This document shows positions 9,909-22,450 of a DNA stretch of 64,000 nucleotides, piece by piece. The stretch covers positions 12,792,614-12,856,613 of the forward strand of contig OZ020258.1 of assembly GCA_963971285.1 (NCBI GenBank). Direction: 5' to 3'. Each line of letters starts with the position of its first letter. Position 1 is the stretch's first letter. The translations under genes and the position numbers were made by a program. Under the pieces are notes generated by a model. That model was not told the DNA's origin. It worked only from the letters and a program-made list of their open reading frames with translations, and searched no databases. Origin of the DNA: Astropecten irregularis (Eukaryota > Echinodermata > Asteroidea > Paxillosida > Astropectinidae).

Positions 9909-12184
9909 TTATTCTGGCTCTGCGGAAGACTCTTAAGCATGATAAGAATATAGGCCCTAGGTTACAATATCCAAGACGTTATAATTAGTACAGCAAGCGA
10001 CTAATGTCCGCGACAACTTCGTGGGGTTTTTATTCTCACCACTATATATTTGCAATTAGTCTCTCCAGTACACAGATTAGTAATCTGATCTGATATAATT
10101 TACCTTTTGTTTCAATATAATTCTTTAAAATACCATTAAAGCTCCCTCCACAAAAAAGAAGAAAAATCACCCAAAGCAGCTTCATTTCTTTGCAGCTAAT
10201 TTCTCCTGTCAACTGATACAAAACCTAAGCATTTTCTTAAAGAAATTATAATTATGCATAAATCTTAATCCGTTAGAGTACGGATGAATATCCTTTTCAT
10301 TATTTTCCCGTGCATACAATGTACATGTACGTTCATAACCCGCGTATGGTACATGTACGGGTGTGCAATAGCCCCCCCACCCCCCCCCCCATTTCTTAAT
10401 GTTTCAAGGGTTTTGCAGGGTACCCGAATAACTTGAGTCCGGTTAACTTGTTGTGTTACATTAATTGAAAGGAATGAACACCATACAAGGTCATTAGCAG
10501 ATGTATACCAACATTTAAGACGGAAACATACTGTTGTAAACATTGATTTTTATTATCGCTAAGAAATACATTTGTTTTTCAGCACACGCAACTTTTCTTC
10601 GATAAAATAATCACGTAGAACCTACAGTATTATAATTCTTACACTGTGCAAAAATAATAAGCAGGTAAATTGACTAGTTGAAAATCTAAAAATGTCAATT
10701 TTTTTTATGGTTTTGAATAAGGTTATAGGCTGCACACCCTAAATGAAAATGAGAGAGTTAAGACATAAAAATAGTAAAATTACCACTGTCGCATATCTAC
10801 AGCAAACCCGATCTGAATTGTTTCCACATAGCGCCATCAGGCGACAGCAAAGAACCATCCTACATTCATGTTGCTGTCAGTTCAAGTAAAATGACTACTT
10901 TTTTCCGTAAGAGGGCGACATTTGTATAGGGTTGTGTACCAAACTTTAACATCCTCCAAACCGATGAACTTGAAATTGAAATATGTTCATAATTACAGCA
11001 TAATTCTCTGTCTTATAACAAAATTTGGAAAGTAAAAATACGGTCTTTAAAAGGTAGCTAGGACGTAAAGGCGACCTCCAAATGTCGCCAAACCCTTCAC
11101 TGACTTTATGAAAACTGGTCTCCTTGATGTTAAATATCTCAATATGTTTTCCACATACACATATAACATGTTTATCAACACACAAACAACATTAGCTATC
11201 GTCTGTAACCGATTAAATCTTGAATTTTGTTATAATAATTGAGCAATATCACCTTCATATCCGATTTACTATGCTGAAGAGTTGCTATAAATTTATACTT
11301 TAATACTAAATTCAAAATCTGATCTAAAAAAGTACAAATGTCTATTCAGATAAAACGGTTACTGAGTATTCTAAATAAAGATAGCAAGTAAAAGTTTCAA
11401 ACAAAAATGATACTAAATTTAAAAGAAAATGTAAACTTTACAAACTACTAGGATTGACGTTAAAGTTTTTTTTTACCTTTTAGTTTATGTGCTCTTAATC
11501 GATTTAGTTAGATTTCTTACAATGACATTAAAATGTCGGAGTACAAATATTTTAGTGGAAATTAAAGAAAACTAGTCATTGTCTGGAACGATTGACAATG
11601 CATAATCCATTTTCTTTGGTTTATGATCGAGTAAACACATCTTCAGCTGCGAGTACAATGCTAAAAATTGCTGAAAAGTATAAGTTTAATTAATTATCTG
11701 ACAAGTGAAAAGAAAAAAAATCAAAGTTATAATATAGGTTTTCCCGGTAAAATTCGGTAAATGAGCGGCCAATTTCATTTTCACGCATTCATGTTGACCA
11801 TCTACATAGTATGTTCCGATTTTAATTATCTTACAAAAGACGCATTGATTCGGATAATTTACATTTCGAACAAAATAGCAGTGAAATACACTTAGTTTAC
11901 TGCGGTAGAAAAAAAATGAGAAGCTATAAGAACAGTTTTACGACGGACAATTTAATGTTCATTATCAGTATCAGGTGAGGACAAAACAAAACTGGGGTCG
12001 AATTCATCGTAACTTACGATAAATCTTAAGACTAATGATGCATAGAAGTTCTGCATAGGATAGCTCCCCTACGAGTGGTTATCTTTCGTAATGCGAGATA
12101 TGATCGTTCGTTGGGCTTCGTGAGAACCACCCCTGTCTACATTGTCAAGCATGTGGCTACTTAGTTTAAGGTCATTCACAAACG

Positions 12185-15100
12185 CTATTCATCATGGGAG
12201 ACTTTGTTTTTACCCTTCAAAAACCAAACAAATAAGAGGATAAGAATAACAAGGGTTACCGATGAACCAACGACTATGATCGCAATGGCATATGCAGGAA
12301 GACCGTCTTCCGTGGTAGGAGAAGGTCTACATTCCGGAAGGTCTGACGACCACCGACCATCCCCCTGACACGTTAGACTGGAGACGCCCTGCACTGTGAA
12401 CCCAGTATCGCAGGTCACTTCCACGGTTGAATTCACGAGATACACTGACCCAGACATCATCCCATTCTCTACTGCACCAGGGAACCCACAGCTGATGACT
12501 TTGACCGAGGCTTTCTGTATATTACTGATGACGTCTGTCGCTTCTTTGGTCTTGTTTGCGAAGGAGAGGCTGCCTGTTGTGACGGCATCGAACAAGCAGT
12601 CAATGGACTCACCGCACAAGTCTTTGATCTCCTGGCTGACAGCATTCTTGTCGGGAACATTAAAGGTCGGTGAAAAATTCGGAAAGTGGTATGAGCTGTA
12701 GTCGTATGGTGAAATGTACTTGAATATGGAGCTGTCTTTTGTCACAAGCCACTCCATACCAAGCTTATGAATATCTTGCAGAGACGATCCAGTTTCCAAA
12801 ATAGTTCCGTTGGGAAACTGCAAGTCGTCATCCGGGTCTCCATTCAGGTTACCCAGCAAGCCGCTGACTTTGTCCTGGAACTTGCTGTCTAGCTGAGCAA
12901 TGAAAGACATCACCTCTGGATCAATGTAGACGATGACTGCAACGCCAGCACTGAATGCAAGCCTTCCTTCAGATAAGTCGGTGTTGAAGCTAATTCGGAC
13001 ACCTTTAAGATGATGAACTCGAATGGGACTAGACTCAATACGTAACTGCTCACCATCAACAAGAATCATGGTCTTGTTCTCGTTGGACATCTGAACCTGG
13101 ACACTAGCAGATTCGTTGGTTTGAATAACAAATGAGGTGTACACAGAGGCATTTGTGTTTTGGTATTTCTGCATGCGAGCTTGGAAGGTCAAGTTAAATA
13201 GTATCGATGATGCCATCAGGAACTCACCAGCTCCATTGAATGTATACTTGTGTCCATCAAGAGTTGTGATGTGGGGATCTCCATTGCCACCTCCTGGTCT
13301 AGGTGGTTCGTAGTCAGAGCAATCATCCGATGGTCGGTACTTGTAGTAGAAGTCGCAGTCATCGGACAACTTGCAACATCCAATCCACGGAAGAACGTCA
13401 TACCACTGATGCTTCCAGAAATGGTCACTAGGGCTGTATCTGTCAGCTGTTCCTCCCCCAGGTGGACCAAGCAGGATATTTCCATCTGCTCCGTAGCAAC
13501 ACTGCTGGCCTGAACCAGTTGATGATGACGTGGTTGACCTGTAACAGCTCTCAGAACCAGGATGGTAGAAAGAAAGTCCAAAGTTCGATTCCACAAAATT
13601 CAGAGAATCAACAGCAGCTTGTTGAGAAGTGCATGGACACGGGTTTAATCCACCTGCGACATCGACCAACTGCTCCTTGAAAACTGAACAAGGTGAAGAA
13701 ACATCTTTCTTGATGTTGTAGTTCACGGACGAATAAACTCTTTTGAGACGTCCTGCTTCGTTTGCGAACACACCACTGAGGTCTTCTCCAATTTTCAAAC
13801 CAGACGGAGTAAGGTAAAATGCTACTACAGAGATGGGTCTACCATTGCTCGGGAGAGATTCAAGGATGACATCTGGGTGTATCGTCAAATACCCATTATT
13901 TAAAACGTTGACCCTCAAAGTTATCCCATCCATTAGAACGGGAAATCCATCGCTGTTATAATTTCCATCTTGTATCAATACATTTACACGTGTGATGCCA
14001 TCTCCTAAGCTGTTAGGATCCCAGGATAGTGTAATAAGTTCATCTGAAGTCACGTCAACAATGGCACTTTCATCCTCGAGATCCTGTCGAACCGTAACAA
14101 TTGGTGGATAGTCCCGTTCAGAGGCTACGTATACAGTGCCAGAATATGGAAATGTTTTGCCATCATCAAGTGACACATCAACCGACGTGAGTCCATTCTT
14201 GTAGAATGTAGGAGTGATGCAGTCCAAGGAGTATTGGCCATTACGGATACCAGGCACAATTACATCTCCATAACCTGTAGAAAATCTACACTTTGCATCC
14301 GGAAGTGTAATTGAATTTGTTTCCAAACAGGGGACAGTTATGGAGAATACCTCGCCACCAAGTTCTCTCAAATAGTATGGCGTCAAACTCAGCAGCTGTT
14401 CATTGCTTGAAAGAGACAATCCCGCAGCATAACCGTAGGACTCTGCACTCTCGTATCCATACACAATGACAGACAAGGGTGAACCTTGTGGATCGGTCTG
14501 CTCAATGAAGTAGACACCTTCTCCTTTAGGAAGTTCAACAGTGAGTGAGACATAGTCTGTGTTTGGAACATCCTCCACATCGGTAGCATTGATGGGATTG
14601 TCACTAAGATATACAGTCTCACGCGAACTTTGCTTCACAATGATGCTTACGAAGTTGAAATAGCCACCAGAGTCTCCCCCTGAATGCGGAGGAGTCGTGA
14701 AACCAAAGACAAAGTCAAACTGTTCTTCAGCAGGAACTTGTATCAGAGACGGGTCCACCGTGATGCCGTTGATCTCTGCCAGTTGCTGCATCATCAGACT
14801 TGGCTTGCTTGAGGACACGAGGCCGGAACCAGACAGACTCCCTTCCCAGAACTCCCCTGGATCAAGAGTCTGGTTTGCAAGTCCCGGTATGGCTACGACA
14901 GTTGCACTGAAATACGCAACGATACGGTACATGTTGCTGTCTGTGCTTCGGGCTGCTGTATAGATGTGTGTCTGTCCCCAACTTTTGACGGGTATTAACT
15001 GTTCAGTCAATGTGTCACATGCTGACCCCGGATTATTTACACATATATTGCCACTGAATACAGCGACTGCTTTGTCAGATTGAATGATACTTCCTGTTAA

Positions 15101-15760
15101 GCCCTGTGACCCTTCACCTTGAATGTGAACTGCTTCTAATTTATTGACCAGGAAACTCAACACGTCACCTGGATTGTAGGTCTGACCTTCAAATGTAACA
15201 GCACCGCGTAAAGTAACAAGGACAGAGGTGGAATCTTTAGTCCCTATTACAGAAAACTGCGATTGCCGAGTGCTTTGTTGTGTTATGACAACATACTGTT
15301 CACCAAGATTGTTCGTCGGTATACCAAGAAAGCCATCTGTTGTATAATCCTGGTACATTAGCCCATAAGCCGATACATCACTTGATGCTGAGATATCAAT
15401 TGATTTGAAGCTTCTTTCGTTGCCTTCCATCATCAGCTCATTAGGTACAATGGTCTTCCTGAATTCTCCGGCCTCGATTACAAAGGTCTCCTGGAAAGGC
15501 TCCCCTTGTGTTTGATGCTTGCTGCTGATAGTGACGGTCGTCTCCTGGTCACTGAAGGCCACCACCAAAATGGAAAGCTCTCTGGTATGTGCATATTGAT
15601 TAGTATTTTCCGTGAACCCAACTATGAAGTGTTTACCTCTCGATATTCCGGAACACTTGGGCTGATCTGCTTTTGGGTTCTCTGCTGTTGCTTGTATCCC
15701 AGTGAAAACAAGTGCCATCAAGATGGTCAACCATGCAGAGCTATGCTCCAGATTCATCAT
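12185..15760 (-). CDS. Gene 2: IgGFc-binding/AMOP/VWD/sushi type I membrane protein
   Basis: Complete 1191-residue member read from one exon. An acceptor (TTTTCTTCCGCAG) lies 1 nt before the ATG at 15760. Domains: signal peptide 1-26; IgGFc-binding domain about 36-450; IPT-like segment 475-548 (PCLETNS to SGTVYVAS); a linker related to the SUSD2 middle region 555-690; AMOP-like module 700-826; VWD starting at GDPH (827) to about 1000; CCP 1090-1144; transmembrane helix about 1155-1180 (AYAIAIIVVGSSVTLVILIL); and a short basic and acidic tail (KGKNKVSHDE). It is most like gene 1 and lies on the same strand. This is the best reference copy for judging the damaged paralogues. No frameshift or stop was seen. 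The function is inferred from domains: extracellular binding protein, perhaps immune or mucosal. Confidence 0.94.
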   Translation of the reverse strand: MMNLEHSSAWLTILMALVFTGIQATAENPKADQPKCSGISRGKHFIVGFTENTNQYAHTRELSILVVAFSDQETTVTISSKHQTQGEPFQETFVIEAGEFRKTIVPNELMMEGNERSFKSIDISASSDVSAYGLMYQDYTTDGFLGIPTNNLGEQYVVITQQSTRQSQFSVIGTKDSTSVLVTLRGAVTFEGQTYNPGDVLSFLVNKLEAVHIQGEGSQGLTGSIIQSDKAVAVFSGNICVNNPGSACDTLTEQLIPVKSWGQTHIYTAARSTDSNMYRIVAYFSATVVAIPGLANQTLDPGEFWEGSLSGSGLVSSSKPSLMMQQLAEINGITVDPSLIQVPAEEQFDFVFGFTTPPHSGGDSGGYFNFVSIIVKQSSRETVYLSDNPINATDVEDVPNTDYVSLTVELPKGEGVYFIEQTDPQGSPLSVIVYGYESAESYGYAAGLSLSSNEQLLSLTPYYLRELGGEVFSITVPCLETNSITLPDAKCRFSTGYGDVIVPGIRNGQYSLDCITPTFYKNGLTSVDVSLDDGKTFPYSGTVYVASERDYPPIVTVRQDLEDESAIVDVTSDELITLSWDPNSLGDGITRVNVLIQDGNYNSDGFPVLMDGITLRVNVLNNGYLTIHPDVILESLPSNGRPISVVAFYLTPSGLKIGEDLSGVFANEAGRLKRVYSSVNYNIKKDVSSPCSVFKEQLVDVAGGLNPCPCTSQQAAVDSLNFVESNFGLSFYHPGSESCYRSTTSSSTGSGQQCCYGADGNILLGPPGGGTADRYSPSDHFWKHQWYDVLPWIGCCKLSDDCDFYYKYRPSDDCSDYEPPRPGGGNGDPHITTLDGHKYTFNGAGEFLMASSILFNLTFQARMQKYQNTNASVYTSFVIQTNESASVQVQMSNENKTMILVDGEQLRIESSPIRVHHLKGVRISFNTDLSEGRLAFSAGVAVIVYIDPEVMSFIAQLDSKFQDKVSGLLGNLNGDPDDDLQFPNGTILETGSSLQDIHKLGMEWLVTKDSSIFKYISPYDYSSYHFPNFSPTFNVPDKNAVSQEIKDLCGESIDCLFDAVTTGSLSFANKTKEATDVISNIQKASVKVISCGFPGAVENGMMSGSVYLVNSTVEVTCDTGFTVQGVSSLTCQGDGRWSSDLPECRPSPTTEDGLPAYAIAIIVVGSSVTLVILILLFVWFLKGKNKVSHDE

Positions 15761-17091
15761 TCTGCGGAAGAAAATATTGATGATATCATAAATTTTTTTG
15801 CCTATCCACGCATTTTATGGTACCGTTGTAACGCGTATGTAGAATGAAATTTCTTATCTATTTTGTTTTATGGGCGGGGCACATCGGTGAAAATCGTGCC
15901 TTGCTGTAAGCATAGATGACGAGTGTCACCACGCATTTTTGTGGCCGCCATGATTATGACACTATGGGCGAATTACAACCACTAAACTGTACACCTTTAT
16001 TGTGCATGTCATAATAGTTGACCGCTGTTATAATAACTTTTCGTTTACATTGCACTTGGTTCTTTGTTCCATAACTAAGCAAACAAACATTATTTTTTAA
16101 AAATCATGCCACATTATACAAAACATACAAAGAAAATGTGCGCAGGTTTGTGATGTTCGATGGATTTCACGGATAATGCGCAAACATCGCAAATCACAAA
16201 ACTGCGCAGATATTTCGTGAATTTGTGATGTACGATGTATCAAACATAATTATGTGGCCAGATATTTGTGATGTTTGATGTCCCTCCCCGCCACTATTCG
16301 TTGCTGTCTTGTGTATGATATGCTCAGTTAATTTCACGCGGTGAATAATGTAATTAATTCACGCCCCAAAGTGTCATGTGTCATGGCGACTACCACATCT
16401 CGCCCTGGGTACGAAACCACACTTATGTTTAACATTGATCCTTATATTTTTCTTTGAGTCTCATCCGAGGACGCGGTTCTGTCTCCGAACTTGCAAATGT
16501 CATTGAAATCGTAATTTTTTTATGGAAAATCCCAAGCCTAAAGTGCATAACAAACCAAGCCATTTGTATACTGTTAATGATGGGAGATCAAATAGTCCAA
16601 AATCATGTCGGAGTCTTCCACACTAATTAAGTTTGCATTGACAAATCACAAGAAAAAAATAATTACAAGGGCGGATGCACGATTATTTTTTTTTTTAAGG
16701 GGGGCATTATTTTGACCCCTGTTTTGTTTGAATTTAAGAGGCTGGTGCGTGATGTTCTGCTATGGCCTGTCAAATTTGCTTTTGTCAAACATTCTAAATG
16801 ATATTTTCGCTTAATGAAAGAAAATACAAAATACAATACACAATGTTTGCTTGTGGGGAGGGGGGGGGGGGGGAGGTAACGATCAGAGGGTGGCTAGATA
16901 CCATATTCCTGTCAAGATCAATGAGGGTGGAATACCCACTTTTAATTTGAATAAGAAAGAATGAAATCTCCATTTCGCTTTTTGATGTGTTATGCTTAAC
17001 AATTATATCAATGTATTGGTGCCACCGAGAACAAAATTCATGAAAGGAATCAGCCTCGGCAATTCATGTCCATGCTTTCTGAACATGTTCG

Positions 17092-17615
17092 TCTCCGTTT
17101 TTACTATCCGGCAAAATAAGGGCCTTTTTCAACATAGACGTGAACATGGACACCAAAGATACGCGTAACAATATTGGAGTGTTCAAACGTAAATTTATTG
17201 ATCTAACATTCAACATTTTGGGAAAGCATTTGGTAAATGGCTTGTCTGTGAGTTTGTAATAAATAATCGACGTATCAGTTTGATTAACAACGAATCTTAA
17301 TTATGAAAATTAAGTAAAAATTCAAAATCCAAAAGTTGGCCTACTTGATTCTGGAAAAATATGACTTTAAGAAATGACAAACTTATTTTTCATTTCATTG
17401 TCATAATTTCGATTAAGAATTCAACAATTCTTTCAAGTATGATATTTAAAACAAACCCATTAACAACCCGTTTATCAAACATCTGCTTCACCTTTGGATT
17501 TTAGACCAATAAATTTACCCTTTGGAAACTTCCATATTGTTACGCGCAATTGTGGTGAACGTCCATGTTGAAAAAGGGCCCTTATTTTGCCGCATCGTAA
17601 AAACTCCGACGATTT
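17092..17615. mobile_element. Inverted-repeat element
   Basis: The arms 17092-17208 and 17502-17615 are inverted copies. Landmarks are GGCAAAATAAGGGCC, TTTTTCAACATAGACGTGAA, GCGTAACAATATTGGA and GTAAATTTATTG on the left, with their reverse complements on the right. There is no coding potential. It is probably a non-autonomous DNA element. Confidence 0.6.
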
Positions 17616-17716
17616 GTTTGCCTCGGATTAAAATGAAGTGGAACTACACCGGCATCGTGTATATGGACAAAAAATACGAGATAAAAAAAAAAAAAAAAAA
17701 AAAAAAAAACACTCAC

Positions 17717-17880
17717 CTGGTCATAGTTTTTGCCTTTACACAGAGCCGAACCGTATGACTGGGAAACGATGATGTCCTTACAGATCAAAATTGCAAATTG
17801 AGACTGTGTAGCGTGATAGGTGCAAAGATGAACTGAACTGGGTATTGTAAAGCACTAGTATTTGTATCATCTTCACGTTG
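17717..17880 (-). other. Possible non-coding first exon of gene 2
   Basis: On the minus strand a strong donor (CCAG|GTGAGTG) ends at 17717. A TATA-like run (AAATATATATACTTA) lies about 30-40 bp upstream of 17880. This fits the pattern of genes 3-5, in which a TATA promoter and a short non-coding exon lie 2-5 kb upstream of the coding exon. The exon sequence itself is not similar to the three clear copies, so the call is weak. Confidence 0.22.
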
Positions 17881-18504
17881 TTACTTCGCATGACGCAGTA
17901 TTGGGGTTAAGTATATATATTTAGGGATGTTTCGCTGGAATTGACAAACGTTTTGAACTTTGGATCCCATCGTTATCTTTCACAATAATTTTTCATAATA
18001 TTGTAAACATTTTACACAAATTCATTTCCGTGTGTCTGGAGTTGCGTACATAAAGTTAACCCATGAATTACATGTATAGGCAGATTAATTTGTGCGTTTT
18101 TCATTTCCAATATTTTCTTATGAGGAAAGGACCTCCCTTTATTTTTATATGTACGGTAATAAAATACAGTAAGAACACTTTTCGCCCGATTTCTCATGAG
18201 TAGAATTTTCACATAGAGTTTGTTCTCAACGGAGCTTTGCTAATAATAAGTGGAAAGGTGGATAAGATGGAAACGTAATAGGAAACATAGTGGAGACTTA
18301 TATCATGCTTTTGTTCCAATGCGCACAATTCACGTCAAGGGTCTCGGCATGGATTTCACCAAACTCATCTTAACTTACTATCAATCGTAGGACTTATGAT
18401 GCATTGCAGGCCTATGTAGTTACGATCGATCGTAGGGCTTCGTGAAATCGACCCTTGGTAGCTCATGAGAGCGCCAGACTTCATCCCCTGTATTGAACCG
18501 TAGG

Positions 18505-18905
18505 AACCATGGGTGTCGATCCCCCGGGGGGATGGGGGATATATTCCCCCGCCAATATTTGAGGTGGGGTGGCGTGTATTATCATCTACCCAATATTTCG
18601 AGGTTGAATGTTCTTTAATACCGACAAAATATATCTGAAATATATATAACAATTTCAACAAAATAATGGAAAAAAATAGCATGCTTGGAATGTAGAAAGA
18701 CAATACATTTGTTTTATGTTAAATTCTTCTGAATATCGTTTATAAATGCTTTAAATTGCGACTTTTCGACTTCCTGGTATGATGGGGAGGGGGGGGGGGG
18801 GGGTTATCCCACTTCCCACAAACTCCCCCACTCGGTAGCTTCGCCCCTCGCATAGGACACCAAATCACCAATCACCCCCCCCCCAATCATCAACACCTAT
18901 GGTAG
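18505..18905 (+). repeat. Dispersed repeat with GGTGTCGAT ends, copy 2
   Basis: Second copy of the element at 918-1302, starting CATGGGTGTCGATCC and ending ATCAACACCTATGG, so the ends are inverted. A long G-tract (about 18788-18803) and C-tracts lie inside it. Confidence 0.6.
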
Positions 18906-19135
18906 GTACCGTAACATCTAATACCTATCACGAGTAAACACATAATTCTTCATTATTCGTTTTATTGTTCTTATCAGTGATGGAGTTTTAAACTCAGGGA
19001 TTTAACCAGGAATCAAAACCAGATCATAAAGATCAGTAATACTTCGCGTGCACATACGCTACAAACGCCTGATGAAGCAGCTAGGTACAAACATGCATCC
19101 TATAAGTTTTTCATGATAAGCAAGTCGAAGAGGAG

Positions 19136-19148
19136 AAAAAAAAAAAAA

Positions 19149-19181
<33 letters not shown>

Positions 19182-19182
19182 C
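19136..19182. repeat. Poly-A and (ACA)n microsatellite
   Basis: An A-run is followed by about ten ACA units. This is simple sequence only. Confidence 0.95.
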
Positions 19183-20140
19183 GTAGCGACACTTTGGGCA
19201 CTTCGAAACCGTTCTCATTTGCGTCACTGGTGTTTGTGCTGCATGATAATCTGTATGCAAACAAAACTTGGGACTTCTAAAAGTATAGGGACTTCCCCTC
19301 AGCATTTCCCGACTAGACGTATGTTTGTTTTTGGCCAAGTGGTTATGAAGTTCGATTATTATCAGTAAATACCAAAGAGATAGGCTACGTTTGAAGGTAA
19401 GTGGACGCAAACTTTGAGTTGTGTGGGCTTTTATCTGAATAGGAGCCCTGTATGTATAAGCTAGACATGACTTGCTTACAGTTTTCTCTGGCACTGTTCA
19501 GATGGAGCTAGTGATGATCTTTATAGACTAAATCGCCCCGATTTAAGCATTGGTACCGCAAAACGCATCTGTTTTTCCCAAACGTGCAAACGCTCACTTA
19601 TTTTCACGTTTATCAGTTTCTCAACAAAAACCTCTTATTCGTAAACATAAAGAGGACTGTGGCTCTCGTGACTCCTCTGGAAAACACATAAAAGCCAGTC
19701 ACAGAGCTGCAGAAAATTGCAGATGAAAACGACAAACAAACGAAATACGGACTAAACAGAACACAATTTAACAAATAGGCCTACTTTTTCTTCATTGATC
19801 TCTACTGCCATACTTTAATAACACTAAACAGCATTATAGCAATGTGTATAATGCAAGTCAATGCATAAAATGGGGTATAAAAATCACACTTCAGTGGGAA
19901 ATGGGACAATCCAAAAAAGCCCACAATACCATTTCCCCCCAAAAATGGTGGTGGTGGTGGTGGGGTTGGTTTCAAGGTTGCAAAGGTCACAAAGGTTTGT
20001 ACTTTTTGGTCTGATTGCTGGATGCATATAGTCCTTTGAAATGGCGGTGATGGATAACCATGAAATGACCTGTACGTGTCCATTATGCACACCCGATTGT
20101 AATTTCAATTCTAAAGGACATCCACCATCCGTGAAGCCAG

Positions 20141-20175
20141 TATTATAAACCGTCCAATTATGGCAACACGTCCAT
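20141..20175 (+). promoter_or_regulatory. Core promoter of gene 3 (TATA box)
   Basis: TATTATAAACCG (20141 onward) aligns with TATATAAAACCG at 26758 and TATATAAACCG at 39750. In each case the box is followed by the same downstream exon and donor. The alignment continues upstream for several hundred bases in the first two copies. The start site is inferred to be about 30 bp downstream. Confidence 0.65.
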
Positions 20176-20254
20176 TGCTACGAGAAAAGAGTATCACAGC
20201 AGCAACCTACCTGTGTTCAGTCCAGCCGAAAGTATTATCATCACACCTTTACAG
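20175..20254 (+). other. Non-coding first exon of gene 3
   Basis: Conserved block with CATTGCTACGAGAAAAGAGT, AGCAACCTACCTGTG and CATCACACCTTTACAG, ending in the donor ACAG|GTGAGTACAAATTGAG. Equivalent blocks end at 26871 and 39866. It has no long open frame, so it is taken as 5' UTR. The matching acceptor is TTGCCTTACAG, ending at 22810, giving an intron of about 2.56 kb. Confidence 0.65.
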
Positions 20255-20504
20255 GTGAGTACAAATTGAGCTGAAAATTACAATTATGGATTGAAATATC
20301 GCCTTCCTTTCTATCAAATCCCTCTTCGAACACCTCATCTGTCACTGTCTTCACTAATGGGGGCTAATTTATTTAGATACAATTCCTTGTGCTATAGGCT
20401 CATCACAAAATAGTATACATATTGTGATTTTGCCTAAAATAATGACTTATATAGGCCTATATTGATTCATTATAGAAATACTGAAATACTTATAAAACAT
20501 CATA

Positions 20505-20699
20505 AAGAATGATTTTGGATCTTGCCAAGCCAATGTTGATGGTTTTTGGTTTTACACTTTCTGGATAAATACACCATTGGTAGAGAAATATGTTCACGGT
20601 ATGTTTCTACCATCACCATCTTTATACCCTGAAAGTTACACATAAATCCATGAAAATTTCTGTTTGGGTATGTTACCAATCTTGTTACTGTACCTTTAA
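20505..20699 (-). mobile_element. TTAA-type MITE, partial inverted copy in the gene 3 intron
   Basis: On the minus strand it reads TTAAAGGTACAGTAAC, then ATTGGTAACATACCCAAACA and AAACATACCGTGAAC, matching the left half of the family at 44696-45065. The right half is missing. Confidence 0.6.
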
Positions 20700-22035
20700 T
20701 ATTCAAAGAAAGAATCGGCGTAGCAAAAATAGGTAAAGTAGTAACATCTCTTGTACTGTACCAATTTGATGTATTATTTTAGAAGTTCATGTAGCAAAGA
20801 CTTTTATAACTTTATGCGGTTCAAGCAGTGGTAGTAAAACAGCAAGACTTCGTTAATCTGAAAACAAATTGGTCGCTGTTGCTTATGGTGTTCTGCATGT
20901 TGCTGCTGCTACAAACAACAACAACAACAACAACAACAGCCACAACCAAGAGCCATAAGCAAAGCTTGATGTCTGGTTTGAAAATTGTGCCCTTTGCAGC
21001 TGCATGTAAACTGCCTGTGTGACTTGTCTTTTAGAGAAAGGCTCATAATGACAGCACATCGGTTGTTGATACCGGCGCACACGCACTTCGACTACATGTA
21101 CACTCCTGCCTTTTGTCATATTGGAAACGATCCTCCAATCCTCCAAACCACACATAGTCCATGAATAATTTGTTTTTCATCACGCCACGCCAAAAAAAAA
21201 ATGCTTTGATTATTATGCTAATTTACTTTATGGATAATAATCGGTTTTTTTATATGCTAGGCTAATGGCGCGTAACCTTTTGGAATGACTTCGTGATAAA
21301 CTGCCCCAAACCCCGATCATATTATATAAATATGCCAAGGGTGAACTTTTACCTTCGATTAAGTTGATGTACAAAACAGCACGGTTTTAAGGTGCCGTTG
21401 GCAGCGGCGTATCTAGGGAAAACGGCGCCCGGGACAAACGCTAAAATTTCGCCCCTCAATTCCAACTTCTGGTGCAATGAAAAAAAAATGGAATCTTTCT
21501 TTGTTTTTTCATTGGATTCGATTTTTCAATACCTTCAACAATACAGCTATCTTTTTGCCTTTCCGTTTTTTGCTCTCCCTAAAAACTGGCGCCCGGCACA
21601 CGTGCCCCAAACCCCTCACAATTATTCATTTATCAATTAATACATATTTTGTAATAATGATAAGGGTATGTTAAGAAATAAATAAGACACGCCTACCAGA
21701 TCCCTATACCCATTTCAACAAAATAATCATTACTTTCAAAATACAAATATTGTTAACAATCTTATAATGTTACTACATGTAGGTCTATCATCAATAACAT
21801 CATTATTATTAAACTTGATAAGATGGTTAATAAGGCTTGATATATTATGCCTAACAAAGGAGCATTATCGATCAGGCCTAAATGCTTAGGTTCACAGATA
21901 AACATTAAAATGTAGGGCCTGCAGATAATGAATTATCAAATTAATATCGTGTTATTTAGGAATGTCTTGCAGGGTAAAGTCAGGTACTTATTCTAATTAC
22001 TCTGCTTTTCTTTAATGCCAGGTTTCTTGCTAAGC

Positions 22036-22450
22036 AGGGTCCGGCGCCTTTGTCTTTCCTTTCCATAGCTGTCTATCTTGTGTGTCATCTGGTCTGACAT
22101 GGAAATATTCTAGATCTTGTTTGACATTGTCCTTCCATCTCTTCTTGGGTCTTCCTCTCGGTCTTCTTCCCTCTATCTCAACATCTTGTGAGTCATTTGC
22201 TCTCACACGGAAGTGCTCTTAGTCTTTGCCCTTGTCCTTCCATCTCTTTTTGGGTCTTCCTCGCGGTCTTCCTCCCTCTATCTCAACATCTTGCGAGTCA
22301 TTCAGTCTCACATGGAAGTTTTCGAGATCTTGTTAGATATTGTCCTTCCATCTCTTCCCGGGTCTTCCTCTCGGTCTTCTTCCCTCTATCTCAACATCTT
22401 CCGTTTTCTGGTCTCACATGGAAGTGTTATAGATCTTGTTTGACATTGTA
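22036..22450 (-). repeat. Tandem ~105-bp units of LINE-like C-terminal codons
   Basis: Three to four units recur with a period of 105-108 bp, marked by CTCTATCTCAACATCTT at 22171, 22276 and 22384. On the minus strand each unit reads as VEIEGRRPRGRPKKRWKDN-like followed by VKQDLE and a short acidic stretch. That is the typical C-terminal tail of LINE reverse-transcriptase proteins. The period is a multiple of three, so the frame is kept between most units. A second array lies at 29690-29990, in the equivalent place upstream of gene 4. Confidence 0.7.

Larger units (their letters stand above)
7841..12184. other. Region between genes 2 and 1
   Basis: It must contain the upstream intron and non-coding first exon or exons of gene 1, whose acceptor is at 7842-7843, but no copy of the first exon found for genes 3-5 could be recognised. 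It holds a hammerhead-like hairpin (7942-8027), a TTAA-type MITE (8628-8970) and a tRNA-derived SINE (9541-9908). From about 12000 to 12130 and 8575 to 8630 there are copies of a dispersed hairpin repeat with CTTCGTGAAATCGACC-like ends. The A+T-rich stretch 10540-12000 shows nothing recognisable. Confidence 0.5.
15761..20140. other. Divergent intergenic region between genes 2 and 3
   Basis: Genes 2 and 3 point away from each other, so this interval should contain both promoters. The gene 3 promoter is at its right end. A possible gene 2 first exon is given at 17717-17880. Other contents: an inverted-repeat element (17092-17615), a long poly-A tract near 17682-17709, a dispersed repeat (18505-18905), and a promoter-upstream block (about 19560-20140) that is duplicated at 26155-26755. 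The rest shows nothing recognisable. Confidence 0.5.

Noticed and set aside
17522-17788. Short open frames crossing the poly-A tract near 17682-17709
   Set aside because: They only translate simple sequence (poly-Lys or poly-Phe) and part of an inverted-repeat element.
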